Source: Catellatospora vulcania (GTDB taxonomy: Bacteria > Actinomycetota > Actinomycetes > Mycobacteriales > Micromonosporaceae). Taken from it: DNA of 64,000 bases. Below are positions 43,759 through 52,966 of this stretch, piece after piece. A model generated the notes under the pieces. The model was not told where the DNA came from. It did not search any database and was given only the letters and a program-made list of their open reading frames with translations. Both the position numbers and the translations under genes were made by a program. Where the stretch lies: assembly GCF_009720385.1 (NCBI RefSeq), contig NZ_WARX01000001.1, positions 620,001-684,000 on the forward strand, read 5' to 3'. Every line of letters starts with the position of its first letter. The first letter of the stretch is position 1.

Positions 43759-44361
43759 TCAGGCTAGGGCGGAGGGGTCCAGGCCGACTTCGCGAGCGGC
43801 GACCATGCGCATCCATTCGAAGGCCTGTTTGCGGGAGATGGCCTTCTCGTGGACGGTGAGCTGGACGGCGAGGCCGTCGATGATGGCGTTGATGCGCCAC
43901 GCCGCGCCGGCCGGGTCGTCGCAGGTGAACGAGCCGTCGGCGACCCCGTTGGCGATGACCTCGGTGAGGCCCTCCTTCCAGCGCAGGTCCATGCGGCGCG
44001 ACACCTTCTCCAGCTCCGGCGTGCGCAGCGCCTCCGACCAGCCGTCGATCCACATCATCCAGGACTTGGACCGGCCGGTCGGCGCGAGCAGCTTCACCAG
44101 CTTCTTCAGCTTCTCCACGGACGACGCGTTGGAGTCGATCACCGCGTGCAGCCGGGCCATGTCCTGCTCGGCGGCGTACGCGAAAGCCTGCGCGAGCAGC
44201 GCGTCCTTGCTGGTGAAGTGGTAGAAGACCAGGGCCTGGCTGACCCCGGCGGCCTTGGCGACATCGGCGGTGCGGGTGTTGGCGAAGCCACGCTCGACGA
44301 TCACGTCCACTGCGGTGCGCAGCAGCGAGTCCAGGCGCACTTCAGCAGTTCGTCGAGCCAC
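43759..44361 (-). CDS. TetR-family transcriptional regulator
   Basis: Repressor of 200 residues. The N-terminal helix-turn-helix is TRTADVAKAAGVSQALVFYHF (about 29-49). The C-terminal ligand domain ends GLDPSALA and resembles BetI-type members (WMMWIDGWSEALR). It lies downstream of the MFS exporter gene in the same direction, separated by palindrome A4, and may control it or the CocE gene, whose promoter carries an unassigned palindrome. Confidence 0.9.
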   Translation of the reverse strand: MARRTAEVRLDSLLRTAVDVIVERGFANTRTADVAKAAGVSQALVFYHFTSKDALLAQAFAYAAEQDMARLHAVIDSNASSVEKLKKLVKLLAPTGRSKSWMMWIDGWSEALRTPELEKVSRRMDLRWKEGLTEVIANGVADGSFTCDDPAGAAWRINAIIDGLAVQLTVHEKAISRKQAFEWMRMVAAREVGLDPSALA

Positions 44362-44446
44362 CGCTGAACCCTAACGCACGCCCGTCCATGCCTCACCATC
44401 CACCAACTCGCCGACCAGCCCCCCGCCCGGCCGCCCGCGACGGCGT

Positions 44447-44509
44447 CGCAACTCTTGAAGACCTGCGGCTTTCGAGGCGGGACGAGGCCGCAGGTCTTTA
44501 AGAGTTGCG
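44447..44509. repeat. dispersed palindrome family A, copy 4
   Basis: CGCAACTCTTGAAGACCTGC with right arm GCAGGTCTTTAAGAGTTGCG. The inner stem CCTGCGGC / GCCGCAGG again changes on both sides compared with other copies. One A/G change at the core gives a G-T pair. Located between the MFS 3' end and the TetR start, both on the minus strand. Confidence 0.9.
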
Positions 44510-44539
44510 CCGGGGGAGGGCGGCGGCGGGCGGGGCGGG

Positions 44540-45859
44540 TCAGTGGGCGGGGGCTGGGGCCGGGAGGGCGGCGGGGTCGGGGTTGGCGTCGGCGTCGGCG
44601 GCGATGCGGCGGCTGGCGGCCACGGCCAGCAGGGCGCCGGTGGCGACCATCGCGGTGGCGATCAGGATGACGACACTGAGGCTGGTGCCCTGGTTGATGA
44701 TCAGGCCGGAGATCGAGGAGCCGGCGGCGAAGCCGACGTAGATGCCGGTGCCGACCCAGGTGAAGGCCTCGGTGCTGCGCCCGGCCGGGGCGATCCGGGT
44801 GACCAGCGCGCACTCGACCGCGGTGGTCGGGGAGATGACCATGCCGCCCAGGAACAGGATCAGCGCCAGGCTGGGCAGGCCGAAGGCCAGCAGCATCGCG
44901 CCGAAACCGACCGTGTTCAGGCACAGCAGCAGCGCGAACAGCTTCGGCTGGCTGAGCTTCGGGTTCATGCCGGAGAACCAGACGCCGCCGACGATGGAGC
45001 CCGCGCTCCAGGCGGCCACCACCGCGCCCGCGGCCTGCGGCGCGCCCAGGTCGGCGGCGTACTTCGGGATCGCCACCTCCATCACGCCGTACGCGGCGGC
45101 CTCCAGCGCGCCGACGACCAGCACGACGACCATGCTCAGCCGCATCAGCCGGTTGGCCCGCAGCGCCCGCTTCAGGGCGGCCGCGCTCGTCGTGACGCCG
45201 TCCGAGACGGTTGCCGCGCGGGCCAGCGCGGCGGTGCGCACCTCGCGATAGCGGGAGGTCAAACCAGGCGCGGCGGCCAGGCCGAGTGAACCGGCGGTGG
45301 CCAGCAGCGCGGTGACGATCACCGCGACGTACGGGTTGGTGGCCGCGGTGACCAGCGCGATCAGCACCGGGCCGAGCACGTAGGTGAGCTCGACGGTGAT
45401 GGCGTCGAAGGCGTACGCCGTCTGCACGTGTGCCGGGGCCAGGCCGGGCAGCACGACCCGGGTGACCGCGCCGACGGGCGGGTTCGCGGCTCCGGCCAGC
45501 GCGGCCAGGCCGATGATCAGCGCCACCGGCTGGCGCGTCCACAGCGCGGCGACCATGCCGGACAGCAGCAGCGCGTAGACCACGCCGGTGACGCGCAGCA
45601 CCGCGACGGCGTGCCCGCGGTCGCACAGCCGCCCCAGCCAGGGCGAGGTGAACGCGGTGATCGCCGAGTGCGCGCCGGTGGCGATGCCGGCCACGGCGTA
45701 CGAGCCGGTGCCGTGCTGGACGGCGAGGATGAACACGAGGGTCGCCATGCCGTAGGGCAGGCGGCCGATCAGGGACGGCAGCGCCACCCGGGCGACACCC
45801 GGGCTGGCGATGAGGGCACGGTAACGGCGGGCAGCGGTGACGACCGCGAGGCCGGACAT
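44540..45859 (-). CDS. MFS transporter
   Basis: 439 residues, twelve predicted helices. The first region is LIGRLPYGMATLVFILAVQH. The loop 2-3 motif is WLGRLCDRGHAVAV, and YALLLSGMVAALW follows. The C-terminal tail is Ala/Pro-rich. The start is the ATG at 45859 with GGGAGA upstream; the frame is open for 1.7 kb more through the CocE gene but that is antisense noise. Likely an efflux pump of the drug-transporter type; substrate unknown. Confidence 0.9.
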   Translation of the reverse strand: MSGLAVVTAARRYRALIASPGVARVALPSLIGRLPYGMATLVFILAVQHGTGSYAVAGIATGAHSAITAFTSPWLGRLCDRGHAVAVLRVTGVVYALLLSGMVAALWTRQPVALIIGLAALAGAANPPVGAVTRVVLPGLAPAHVQTAYAFDAITVELTYVLGPVLIALVTAATNPYVAVIVTALLATAGSLGLAAAPGLTSRYREVRTAALARAATVSDGVTTSAAALKRALRANRLMRLSMVVVLVVGALEAAAYGVMEVAIPKYAADLGAPQAAGAVVAAWSAGSIVGGVWFSGMNPKLSQPKLFALLLCLNTVGFGAMLLAFGLPSLALILFLGGMVISPTTAVECALVTRIAPAGRSTEAFTWVGTGIYVGFAAGSSISGLIINQGTSLSVVILIATAMVATGALLAVAASRRIAADADANPDPAALPAPAPAH

Positions 45860-45915
45860 GGAAAGGTCTCCCGAGGAGGAAGTAAAGGAACGTCGACGTC
45901 GGCGCGGTGCGGACG

Positions 45916-47892
45916 TCAAGCGAAGCGGCGGGCCGCCTGGTGGTTCCAGCAGCGCTTGCTCACGACGGCGTCGCCGTCGTACGCCCGCAGCGTGATCGCG
46001 ACCGTCAGCCGGTCGGCGTCGGCGGTCAGCTCGACCGCGCATTCGGTGCTCACGCTGGTCTCGCCCCAGGTGAGCGTGAACCGGGCGGTCGACGTCGACG
46101 TCTGCCGCCAGGTGCGCCGGTCGACGGTGACCGACCCGGTGTACCGGTCGGTGCAGGCGCCGTCGGTGATGTCCCAGGTGGAACCGTGCTCTACGGTCGC
46201 CGTGGTGACGCGGTCGACCACGTCGTCGCTGATGCGCCAGCCCGCCGGGTCGCCCTCGACCGCGCGCTGCCCCTGGTCGTAGCGGGGGGCGGGATCGGTG
46301 GCGTGCGGCGGGGGCAGCGAGATCGCGCTGGCGTCGCCGTCGACGGTGAGCGTCACCGGCCGCGGTGGCGCGATGGTGTTGGGCCAGTCCACCCCGGCGA
46401 CGGACAGCCGTAGCCGCCGTCCGGGCAGCACGCTGTAGGCGCAGGTCTCCAGCTCGACCTCGGCGTCGACGAACTCGCCGGGCACGAGCGGCACCGGATC
46501 GGTGTGCCCGTCGCGGTGGGTCAGGTTGAGGAAGCCGCGCGTGATGAGCGTCGAGGCGCCGTCGTCGGCGACGTCGCACAGCTTCACCGACACGCTCGCC
46601 ACGGTCTGGTCCGCGGCGATCCGCAGGTCCACGCGGCCAGGGCCGATGAGCGTCAACGGCGCGTCGTCGACGGGGAAGTCCCAGGTCAGTGAAGCAGCGT
46701 CGTCGAAGCGCTGGTCGGTGGGCTGGCCCCAGGGCAGCCGCCCGGCACAGCTGTTCCACGCGGCGGTGCCGGTGTCGGGGCGCACCGCGAGCACCCGGGT
46801 GCCGCCGCCGATCGCCCAGGACCGCGGGCAGCGCCAGGTCGTGTTCGGCCAGTCCGGCATGCTGCGCCAGGACCCGGCGACCCGCGCCGCGTCCGGCTCC
46901 GGGGTGCCGCCGGATTCGCGCAGGAAGAAGGTGTACGGCGGCTCCGCGTCCACGCCGTTGTCGACGCCACGCAGCCAGCGGTCGAACCAGCGCGCCAGCT
47001 CGGCGGCGAGGTCGACGTGCGGGCCGGGCAGCGCGGACTCGGCGGACATGTGGCTCCACGGCCCGGCCAGCAGCCGCGCGGGGGTGCCCGCGTCGCGCAG
47101 GAACGCCACGGTGCGGAAGCTGGTGTTGCGGTAGCCGTCGGCCCAGCCCGCGATGATCATCGTGGGCACGCTGATGCGCTCGTAGCCGAGGTGGTAGCGG
47201 CCCTCCGGGTCCGGCAGCGACGGGTCGCGCAGCGAGCCGTGCCGCCAGTACGGGCCGTCGGCGGGCTCGTCGAGCCAGCGCAGCAGCCACGGCTCGGTGC
47301 GGTCGAGCCGGTCGCGCCAGCGCTCGCGCCAGTCCGGCCCCGCGATCGACGGCACCGGCGGCAGCGCGTTCATCGCGATCATGTACGTCGGATAGTCGAC
47401 GACGTCGAGCAGCCGCAGTGAGCCGCCCATGTAGTGCACGTCGTCGGTGTACCGGTCGTCGGTCGCGTAGATCGGCGCGATCGCCTTCAGTGCCGGGGGG
47501 CGGCGCATGGCGACCTGGATCGCGTTGAACCCGGAGTAGGACGTGCCGTACATGCCGACGCGGCCGTCGCACCAGGACTGGTCCGCCAGCCAGGCGATGA
47601 CGGCGACCAGGTCGTCCTGCTCGCGTGACGGGTACTCGTCGACGGCGACGCCCTCGCTGGAGCCGGTGCCGCGCAGGTCGACGCGGCAGACGGCGTACGA
47701 GAACTCGTCGCGCAGGCGCTCGTACTCCTCGGTGTACGAGGAGGTGATGTCGTCCTTGCGGTAGGGCAGCGCCTCCAGCAGGCAGGGCTGCGGGGTGTCC
47801 CCGGCGGGCAGGTGCACGGTGGCGGACAGCCGGACGCCGTCGTCCATGGTGATCCAGACCTGCTCGCTGCGCCCAACGGCCCGCGTGGCCAT
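45916..47892 (-). CDS. CocE/NonD-type alpha/beta hydrolase (X-Pro dipeptidyl-peptidase S15 family)
   Basis: Cytoplasmic hydrolase of 658 residues from the ATG at 47892 (GGGAGGGG upstream). N-terminal alpha/beta-hydrolase domain with nucleophile Ser in GMYGTSYSGFN and the oxyanion/substrate region LLEALPYRKDD; a helical cap follows. The C-terminal jelly-roll domain (about 380-560) is typical of cocaine-esterase-like acyl hydrolases. An additional C-terminal 100 residues end in RCWNHQAARRFA. It could act on X-Pro peptides or on amide/ester antibiotics. Upstream of the MFS gene in the same direction (56-bp gap), so export and hydrolysis may be linked. Confidence 0.88.
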   Translation of the reverse strand: MATRAVGRSEQVWITMDDGVRLSATVHLPAGDTPQPCLLEALPYRKDDITSSYTEEYERLRDEFSYAVCRVDLRGTGSSEGVAVDEYPSREQDDLVAVIAWLADQSWCDGRVGMYGTSYSGFNAIQVAMRRPPALKAIAPIYATDDRYTDDVHYMGGSLRLLDVVDYPTYMIAMNALPPVPSIAGPDWRERWRDRLDRTEPWLLRWLDEPADGPYWRHGSLRDPSLPDPEGRYHLGYERISVPTMIIAGWADGYRNTSFRTVAFLRDAGTPARLLAGPWSHMSAESALPGPHVDLAAELARWFDRWLRGVDNGVDAEPPYTFFLRESGGTPEPDAARVAGSWRSMPDWPNTTWRCPRSWAIGGGTRVLAVRPDTGTAAWNSCAGRLPWGQPTDQRFDDAASLTWDFPVDDAPLTLIGPGRVDLRIAADQTVASVSVKLCDVADDGASTLITRGFLNLTHRDGHTDPVPLVPGEFVDAEVELETCAYSVLPGRRLRLSVAGVDWPNTIAPPRPVTLTVDGDASAISLPPPHATDPAPRYDQGQRAVEGDPAGWRISDDVVDRVTTATVEHGSTWDITDGACTDRYTGSVTVDRRTWRQTSTSTARFTLTWGETSVSTECAVELTADADRLTVAITLRAYDGDAVVSKRCWNHQAARRFA

Positions 47893-47931
47893 GGTGACAC
47901 CCCTCCCGGTTTCCCCAGCAAGGCTACTGGC

Positions 47932-47949
47932 TGACTGAGTCATCAGTCA
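47932..47949. promoter_or_regulatory. palindromic operator upstream of the CocE-type gene
   Basis: TGACTGA-GTCA-TCAGTCA, perfect 7-bp arms, 40 bp before the start codon. The geometry fits a TetR-type repressor. A near copy lies inside the S9 peptidase gene at 27621. Confidence 0.6.
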
Positions 47950-47995
47950 ACAAAGCCCGCATGAACCGCAGGGGTCTCCCAGGTCACAGGAGATC

Positions 47996-48607
47996 TCAGT
48001 TCTGGTCAGGAGTGTGCAGCAGTGCCTTGATGCCGGCCAGGAACGTGTCCGGATCGGGCTGTCCCAGCAGCACCCGCTGCAGCGCGTACCCGGGCACCAT
48101 GCTGAACAGCACCGCGCCGACGGCCTCGGGGTCGGCGTCGGCCGGCAGCCGGCCGGCGGCCTGCTGGGCGCGGGCGATCTCGTCGAAGTGGGCGCGGACC
48201 CGGCCGTAGATGCCGCGGACGAACTCGGCCAGCTGCGGATTGCGCAGCGACTCCGCCCAGACCTGTAGGGCCATCGGGAACGCCCCGTCCGGGCCGAACT
48301 GGGGGTCGACGGTGTGCAGCAGGCGGCGCATGACCTCGTCGATCGGCGGCGGCGGGTCCAGGTCGCGGACCTCGTCGAGCAGGGTGCTGACCCGGCCGAT
48401 CACCTCCTCGGCGATGGCCGTGACGAGTTCCTCCTTGCTCTTGAAGTAGCGGTAGAACGCACCGACCGACAACCCGGCTTCGGAGATCACGTCCTGCATC
48501 GAGGTGGCGTGGAAGCCGTTGCGGGCGAAGCAGGTGCGCGCGGCGTCGAGGATCTGCTGGCGGCGGGCGGCGAGGTGGGCTTCGGAGACGCGTGGCATGG
48601 GTCTCAT
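47996..48607 (-). CDS. TetR-family transcriptional regulator
   Basis: 203 residues. The helix-turn-helix is SMQDVISEAGLSVGAFYRYF (about 36-55) in an AcrR-like N-terminus (QQILDAARTCFARNGFHATS). The C-terminal domain is TetR_C-like. Divergent from a membrane protein gene; two 14-bp inverted repeats lie in the 90-bp gap, one next to its own start codon, so it probably represses itself and the neighbour. ATG 48607 and ATG 48598 are both possible starts. Confidence 0.92.
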   Translation of the reverse strand: MRPMPRVSEAHLAARRQQILDAARTCFARNGFHATSMQDVISEAGLSVGAFYRYFKSKEELVTAIAEEVIGRVSTLLDEVRDLDPPPPIDEVMRRLLHTVDPQFGPDGAFPMALQVWAESLRNPQLAEFVRGIYGRVRAHFDEIARAQQAAGRLPADADPEAVGAVLFSMVPGYALQRVLLGQPDPDTFLAGIKALLHTPDQN

Positions 48608-48612
48608 CGTAA

Positions 48613-48626
48613 AACGAACGATCGTT
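48613..48626. promoter_or_regulatory. TetR operator O1
   Basis: AACGAACGATCGTT, containing the perfect 12-bp palindrome GAACGATCGTTC shifted by 3 bp. It is 6 bp from the TetR start codon. Confidence 0.7.
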
Positions 48627-48668
48627 CTTGACAGCCGGCGGTCGGTGGGCGCATCGTCTCGCTAAGAG

Positions 48669-48682
48669 AACGAACATTCGTT
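48669..48682. promoter_or_regulatory. TetR operator O2
   Basis: AACGAACATTCGTT, 12 of 14 bases identical to O1 and symmetric in 6 of 7 pairs. It is 16 bp before the membrane protein ATG and overlaps its promoter region. Confidence 0.7.
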
Positions 48683-48697
48683 TTAAGGAGACTTCCC

Positions 48698-49717
48698 ATG
48701 CGCCGCACCCCGCCCCCGGCGGCCCTGGCGGTGGGCATCGCCGCCGCGGTGATGACCCTGCAGGCACTGCTGCTGCCCCTGTTCGCCGGTCCCGCCGCCA
48801 ACGTGGCACCGCGTGACCTGCCCGTGGTCGTCGCCGGCCCGGACCCGGCAGTCGAGGCCTTCACCTCCAAGATCGAGTCGATGAGCCCTGGTGCGTTCGA
48901 GGTCACCGCGGTCGCCGACGCCGCCGCGGCCGATGCCGCCGTGCTCGACCGCGAGGCGTACGCCGCCTTCGTGCTCAGCCCCACCGGCATCTCCCTGCAC
49001 ACCGCCTCGGCCGCGGCGCCCGCGGTCGCGAACCTGTTCAACGCCGCCGCGGCCCAGCTGGGCGCGGGCAGCGGCATACCGGTGACGGTCACCGACCTGG
49101 CCCCGCTGAGCCCCGACGACCCGCACGGCGGCGGCTTCGCGGCGGGCTTCTTCCCCCTGGTGATCACGTCCATGCTGGCTGCGATCGCGCTCTACTTCGC
49201 GGTGACGGGCTTCGCGGCCCGGGTGATCGGGCTGCTCGCCTTCGCCGCGCTGTCCGGCGCGGCCGGTGCCACCGTGCTGCAGAGCTGGCTCGGCGTGGTC
49301 GGCGGCGACTGGTGGCCGGTGGCGGGTGTCATCGCGCTGATCACCCTGGCCGTCAGCGCCACCGTGCACGGCCTGGCGAGCGTCGCCGGCCCACGCGGCA
49401 TCGGCCTGGGCGCGGTGCTCGTCCTGCTGGTCGGCAACGCGCTGGGCGCGGTCGGCGCGGCCCCCGAGCTGCTGCCGCAGCCGTGGGGCGAGGTCGGCCA
49501 GTGGCTGCCGATCGGCGCCGGGGCGACGCTGCTGCGCTCGGTCGCCTGGTTCGGCGGCGCCGGTGGCGGCGCGGCCGCCTGGGTGCTGGCCTCGTGGGCC
49601 CTGATCGGCCTCGCCCTGATCGGCGTTGCCTGGCTCGGGCGCAAGGAGCAGGCTGGATCGGAGGAGGCGGAGGCGCACGAGGCAGCCCGCCAGCTCGGCG
49701 CTACGGTGGCAGCCTGA
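48698..49717 (+). CDS. membrane protein of unknown function under TetR control
   Basis: 339 residues. One N-terminal helix (AAVMTLQALLLPLFAG), then an outside domain of about 120 residues (Asp/Ala-rich, VVVAGPDPAVEAFTSKIE), then about six helices starting at FFPLVITSMLAAIALYFAV. This layout resembles half of an ABC-2/YhgE-type permease, although no ATPase is present. The C-terminus is charged. Its expression is likely controlled by the divergent TetR through two operators. The role may be export or stress resistance (inference). Confidence 0.75.
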   Translation: MRRTPPPAALAVGIAAAVMTLQALLLPLFAGPAANVAPRDLPVVVAGPDPAVEAFTSKIESMSPGAFEVTAVADAAAADAAVLDREAYAAFVLSPTGISLHTASAAAPAVANLFNAAAAQLGAGSGIPVTVTDLAPLSPDDPHGGGFAAGFFPLVITSMLAAIALYFAVTGFAARVIGLLAFAALSGAAGATVLQSWLGVVGGDWWPVAGVIALITLAVSATVHGLASVAGPRGIGLGAVLVLLVGNALGAVGAAPELLPQPWGEVGQWLPIGAGATLLRSVAWFGGAGGGAAAWVLASWALIGLALIGVAWLGRKEQAGSEEAEAHEAARQLGATVAA

Positions 49718-49870
49718 GCTGACGTACGCCGGGCGCGCCCGCCTGCGCGCCCGGCGTATCCCCGCACAGCGCGGTGCGGGAAACGAGACGATCGTGTTCC
49801 GGAACAGGAATGCGCTCCCCGCGCGCGTTGTTGGCTCCGGTGGAACGACCATCTGCAGGAGGCGAACGAC

Positions 49871-50782
49871 GTGCTCGACCCACAGAAGCTCTACCAGCTG
49901 AGCGACGAACTGCCCGAGCTGGGCCGTCCGGTCCTGCTGCACGCGCTCTCGGGGTTCGTCGACGCCGGTGCGGCCGGCAAGCTGGCCCGCGAGCACCTGC
50001 TCGACTCGCTGGAGTCGACCGTGGTGGCCGAGTTCGACCTCGACCAGCTCTACGACTACCGCTCCCGCCGGCCGCTGATGCACTTCTCGGCCGACCACTG
50101 GGAGGCGTACGACCAGCCCAAGCTGGAACTGCACGCCCTGCGCGACCACGACGACACCCCGTTCCTGCTGATGACCGGCCCCGAGCCGGACTTCCAGTGG
50201 GAGCGGTTCGTCGCCGCGACGACCGGCCTGATCGACCAGCTCCAGGTGCGGCTGACCATCGGCATCCACGCCATCCCGATGTCGGTGCCGCACACCCGCC
50301 CCGCCGGCATCACCGCCCACGGCACGAAGCCCGAGCTGGTGGTGGGGCACGAGCCGTGGATCGCCGACGTGCAGGTCCCGGCGAGCATCACCAACCTGCT
50401 GGAGTTCCGGCTGGGCGAGTCCGGCCGCGACGCCATGGGCTTCGCCGCGCACGTGCCGCACTACCTGGCCGACAGCGAGTACCCGCAGGCCGCGGAGCTG
50501 CTGCTGACGTCGGTGTCGCGGGCCACCGGCCTGCTGCTGCCGACCGAGGACCTGCGCGAGGCCGGGGACCGGGTGCGTGCCGAGATCGAGCGCCAGCTGA
50601 CCGACAACCACCAGGCCGCGGCCGTGGTCAAGGCGCTGGAGGAGCAGTACGACGCGTTCATGCGGGGTCGTGGCAGCAACCTGCTGACCGAGCCCGCGCC
50701 GCTGCCCACCGCCGACGAGCTGGGCGCGGAGCTGGAGCGTTTCCTCGCCGAGCACAGCAAGGGCGACAAGAGCGAGGGCTGA
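49871..50782 (+). CDS. PAC2-family protein (proteasome assembly chaperone-like)
   Basis: Soluble 303-residue protein. PAC2 signature: LPELGRPVLLHALSGFVDAGAAG at the start, FDLDQLYDYRSRRP, and the ligand-like region LMTGPEPDFQWERF. The C-terminus (about 250-303) is helical and Glu-rich. Common in actinobacteria that carry a proteasome, but its work there is not settled. The GTG start has AGGAGG upstream. A strong terminator follows. Confidence 0.88.
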   Translation: MLDPQKLYQLSDELPELGRPVLLHALSGFVDAGAAGKLAREHLLDSLESTVVAEFDLDQLYDYRSRRPLMHFSADHWEAYDQPKLELHALRDHDDTPFLLMTGPEPDFQWERFVAATTGLIDQLQVRLTIGIHAIPMSVPHTRPAGITAHGTKPELVVGHEPWIADVQVPASITNLLEFRLGESGRDAMGFAAHVPHYLADSEYPQAAELLLTSVSRATGLLLPTEDLREAGDRVRAEIERQLTDNHQAAAVVKALEEQYDAFMRGRGSNLLTEPAPLPTADELGAELERFLAEHSKGDKSEG

Positions 50783-50784
50783 CG

Positions 50785-50832
50785 ACACGGAAAAGGGGCG
50801 GCACGCCACGGCGTGCCGCCCCTTTTCCGTGT
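50785..50832. terminator. strong hairpin terminator after PAC2 gene
   Basis: ACACGGAAAAGGGGCGGCAC... and ...GTGCCGCCCCTTTTCCGTGT form a perfect stem of more than 20 bp around a short loop, 3 bp after the stop. The internal TTTT gives a U-tract in the 3' arm. The following 312 bases to 51144 hold no gene; a promoter for the CoA ligase must lie there but no clear elements are seen. Confidence 0.85.
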
Positions 50833-51144
50833 GCTGGGTCAGGTGGGCAGGGCGATCATGGTGGTGACCGCGACGACGCCGAGCGCACAGTCCTGTCGTG
50901 ATAGGTCGCGTGTACGTTCCCCCGCATGTTTGCGACATGAGTCGACCGCGTCCCGGTGCGCGACGAATGCGCAGCTCACGGCCTCGTGCTAGTGGTATCG
51001 CAGGGCGGTCCGGCGATCATCGCGACGTGCGGCGACCGCGCGGGCCGGATCGTCGCCGGACGTTGCCGGGGTATTGCCGAACGGTGAACGTGCACGCATG
51101 ATGACGGAACTTCGACGTGCACCGCGTACGAGAGTGAGGCGACG

Positions 51145-52695
51145 ATGCCCTTTTCCAGCCCCCTGGCCGACGTCGAGATCCCCGAGGTCTCCGTCCCCCA
51201 GCTCGTCATCGGGACGGCGGCGGCGCGCGGCGACCATCCCGCGCTGATCGACGGCCGGACCGGGCAGACGCTGACCTACGCGCAGCTCGCGCACATGGTG
51301 GACCGGCTCGCCGCCGGGCTGGCCGCCGCCGGTCTGCGGCCCGGTGACGTGCTGGCCCTGTTCAGCCCGAACACGCTGCTCTACCCGGTGGTGTTCCACG
51401 CCGCGCTGGCCGCGGGGGCCACGGTCACCACTGTCAACGCGCTGGCCACCCCGAAGGACCTGACCACGCAGCTCAGCGACTCCGGCGCGAAACTGCTCGT
51501 CACCGTGTCGCCGTTCCTGGACCGGGCCACGGCCGCCGCCGCGCAGGTGCAGGAGATTTTCGTCTGCGACACGGCCGAGGGATACCGCTCGGTGCAGGAG
51601 CTGATGGCCACGACCGAGCCCGCGCCCGCGGTCGTGCTCGACCCGGCCACGGCGCTGGCCGTGCTGCCGTACTCCAGCGGCACCACCGGGGTGGCCAAGG
51701 GCGTCATGCTCACCCACCGCAACCTGGTCGCCAACATCGCGCAGACCCAGCAGGTGGTGAAGTACGACCCCGCCGACAAGGTGCTGGCCGTGCTGCCGTT
51801 CTTCCACATCTACGGCCTGACCGTGCTCATGAACATGGCGCTGTCGGAGGGCGCGACGCTGGTCGTGCTGCCCCGCTTCGACCTGGTCGAGTTCCTGACC
51901 GCGATGCAGGACCAGAAGGTCAGCCGGGCGTTCGTCGCGCCGCCGATCGTGCTGGCGCTGGCCAAGCACCCGCTGGTCGACCAGTACGACCTGTCCGCGC
52001 TGCAGGTGGTCTTCTCCGGCGCGGCCCCGCTCGACGGCGACCTCGCGCAGGCCTGCGCGGCCCGGCTGGGCTGCCTGGTGCAGCAGGGCTACGGCATGAC
52101 CGAGCTGTCGCCGGTTTCGCACGCGCAGGTGCACGGCGACACCCGTGTCAAGCCCGGCACGGTCGGCCCGCTGATCCCGAACACGCTGGCCCGCGTCGTG
52201 GACGTGGCGACCGGAGACGACCTCGGCGTCGGCGAGCCCGGCGAGCTCTGGATCAAGGGCCCGCAGGTGATGCAGGGCTACCTTGGCCGCCGCGCGGACA
52301 CCGACGCCACCGTCGACGCCGACGGCTGGCTGCACACCGGCGACGTCGGCCTCGTCGACGCGGACGGCGACTGGTTCATCGTCGACCGGGTCAAGGAGCT
52401 GATCAAGTACAAGGGCTACCAGGTGCCGCCCGCCGAGCTGGAGGCGGTGCTGCTGGGCCACCCGCAGATCGCCGACGCGGCCGTGGTCGCCGGGCACGAC
52501 GCCGACGGCGAGGAGATCCCGCACGCCTTCGTCGCCGCGGCCCCCGGCGCCGAGCTGAGCGCCCAGGACGTCAAGGACTACGTCGCCGAACGCGTCGCCC
52601 CGTACAAGCGCGTCCGCGCCGTCACCTTCGTCGACGCCATCCCCAAGAGCGCCTCCGGCAAGATCCTCCGCAAGGACCTCCGCGCCCAGCTGTGA
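51145..52695 (+). CDS. AMP-dependent CoA ligase, 4-coumarate:CoA ligase-like
   Basis: Adenylate-forming enzyme of 516 residues. Core motifs: YSSGTTGVAKGVMLTH (P-loop), YGMTELSP, TGDVGLVDADGDWFIVDR, and YKGYQVPPAELE. The catalytic Lys is in PKSASGKILRKDLR at the C-terminus. It activates an aryl or acyl acid to its CoA thioester through an acyl-AMP. Bacterial 4CL-like members use cinnamates or medium/long-chain acids; no flavonoid or polyketide gene is adjacent, so substrate is open. Followed by palindrome B3. Confidence 0.93.
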   Translation: MPFSSPLADVEIPEVSVPQLVIGTAAARGDHPALIDGRTGQTLTYAQLAHMVDRLAAGLAAAGLRPGDVLALFSPNTLLYPVVFHAALAAGATVTTVNALATPKDLTTQLSDSGAKLLVTVSPFLDRATAAAAQVQEIFVCDTAEGYRSVQELMATTEPAPAVVLDPATALAVLPYSSGTTGVAKGVMLTHRNLVANIAQTQQVVKYDPADKVLAVLPFFHIYGLTVLMNMALSEGATLVVLPRFDLVEFLTAMQDQKVSRAFVAPPIVLALAKHPLVDQYDLSALQVVFSGAAPLDGDLAQACAARLGCLVQQGYGMTELSPVSHAQVHGDTRVKPGTVGPLIPNTLARVVDVATGDDLGVGEPGELWIKGPQVMQGYLGRRADTDATVDADGWLHTGDVGLVDADGDWFIVDRVKELIKYKGYQVPPAELEAVLLGHPQIADAAVVAGHDADGEEIPHAFVAAAPGAELSAQDVKDYVAERVAPYKRVRAVTFVDAIPKSASGKILRKDLRAQL

Positions 52696-52706
52696 GTCGA
52701 GCGAAG

Positions 52707-52750
52707 GAAGGGCGCCCTCTTGACGCTCCGCGTCATGGAAGGCGCCCTTC
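52707..52750. repeat. dispersed palindrome family B, copy 3
   Basis: GAAGGGCGCCCTCTTGACGC, loop TCC, then GCGTCATGGAAGGCGCCCTTC. It differs from the consensus GGGCACC on both arms (GGGCGCC / GGCGCCC), so pairing is kept. Located 12 bp after the CoA ligase stop. Confidence 0.9.
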
Positions 52751-52820
52751 CCAACGCAGGATGCAGGGTGAGCAGGGCCGGTGGTCCGCGGTGGCGGCGG
52801 TCGGCGTGGTCCGGCCAGCC

Positions 52821-52898
52821 ATGATCGTTCGACTTGCCGAGCAGGTGGTCTTGTCGGCGCTCAAGATTCGCACAGGTGCCCGGCAAGTCCGATGATCA
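52821..52898. repeat. imperfect palindrome, family F
   Basis: ATGATCGTTCGACTTGCCG on the left and CGGCAAGTCCGATGATCAAG on the right, with a long middle carrying CGCACAGGTGCC. It shares CGCACANGTGCCYGGCAA with the element at 40363. The rest of the 271-bp spacer before the AEC gene shows no gene. Confidence 0.6.
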
Positions 52899-52966
52899 AG
52901 GGAGCATCCGGGCGTGAGGGCCACCCGGCCGCGCGGGTGCGCCGGGTGGAGGGCTAGCGTGACCAG

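Noticed and set aside
44540-47572. Open minus-strand frame of about 1,000 codons that would fuse the MFS protein to an upstream Arg/Gly/His-rich region
   Set aside because: The upstream two thirds run through the CocE gene in another frame and have typical high-GC shadow composition. The MFS protein starts cleanly at 45859.
50833-51144. Possible small gene in the 312-base spacer before the CoA ligase
   Set aside because: A plus-strand frame of 67 codons is present at 50898, but it has no ribosome site and shadow-like Arg/Pro composition.
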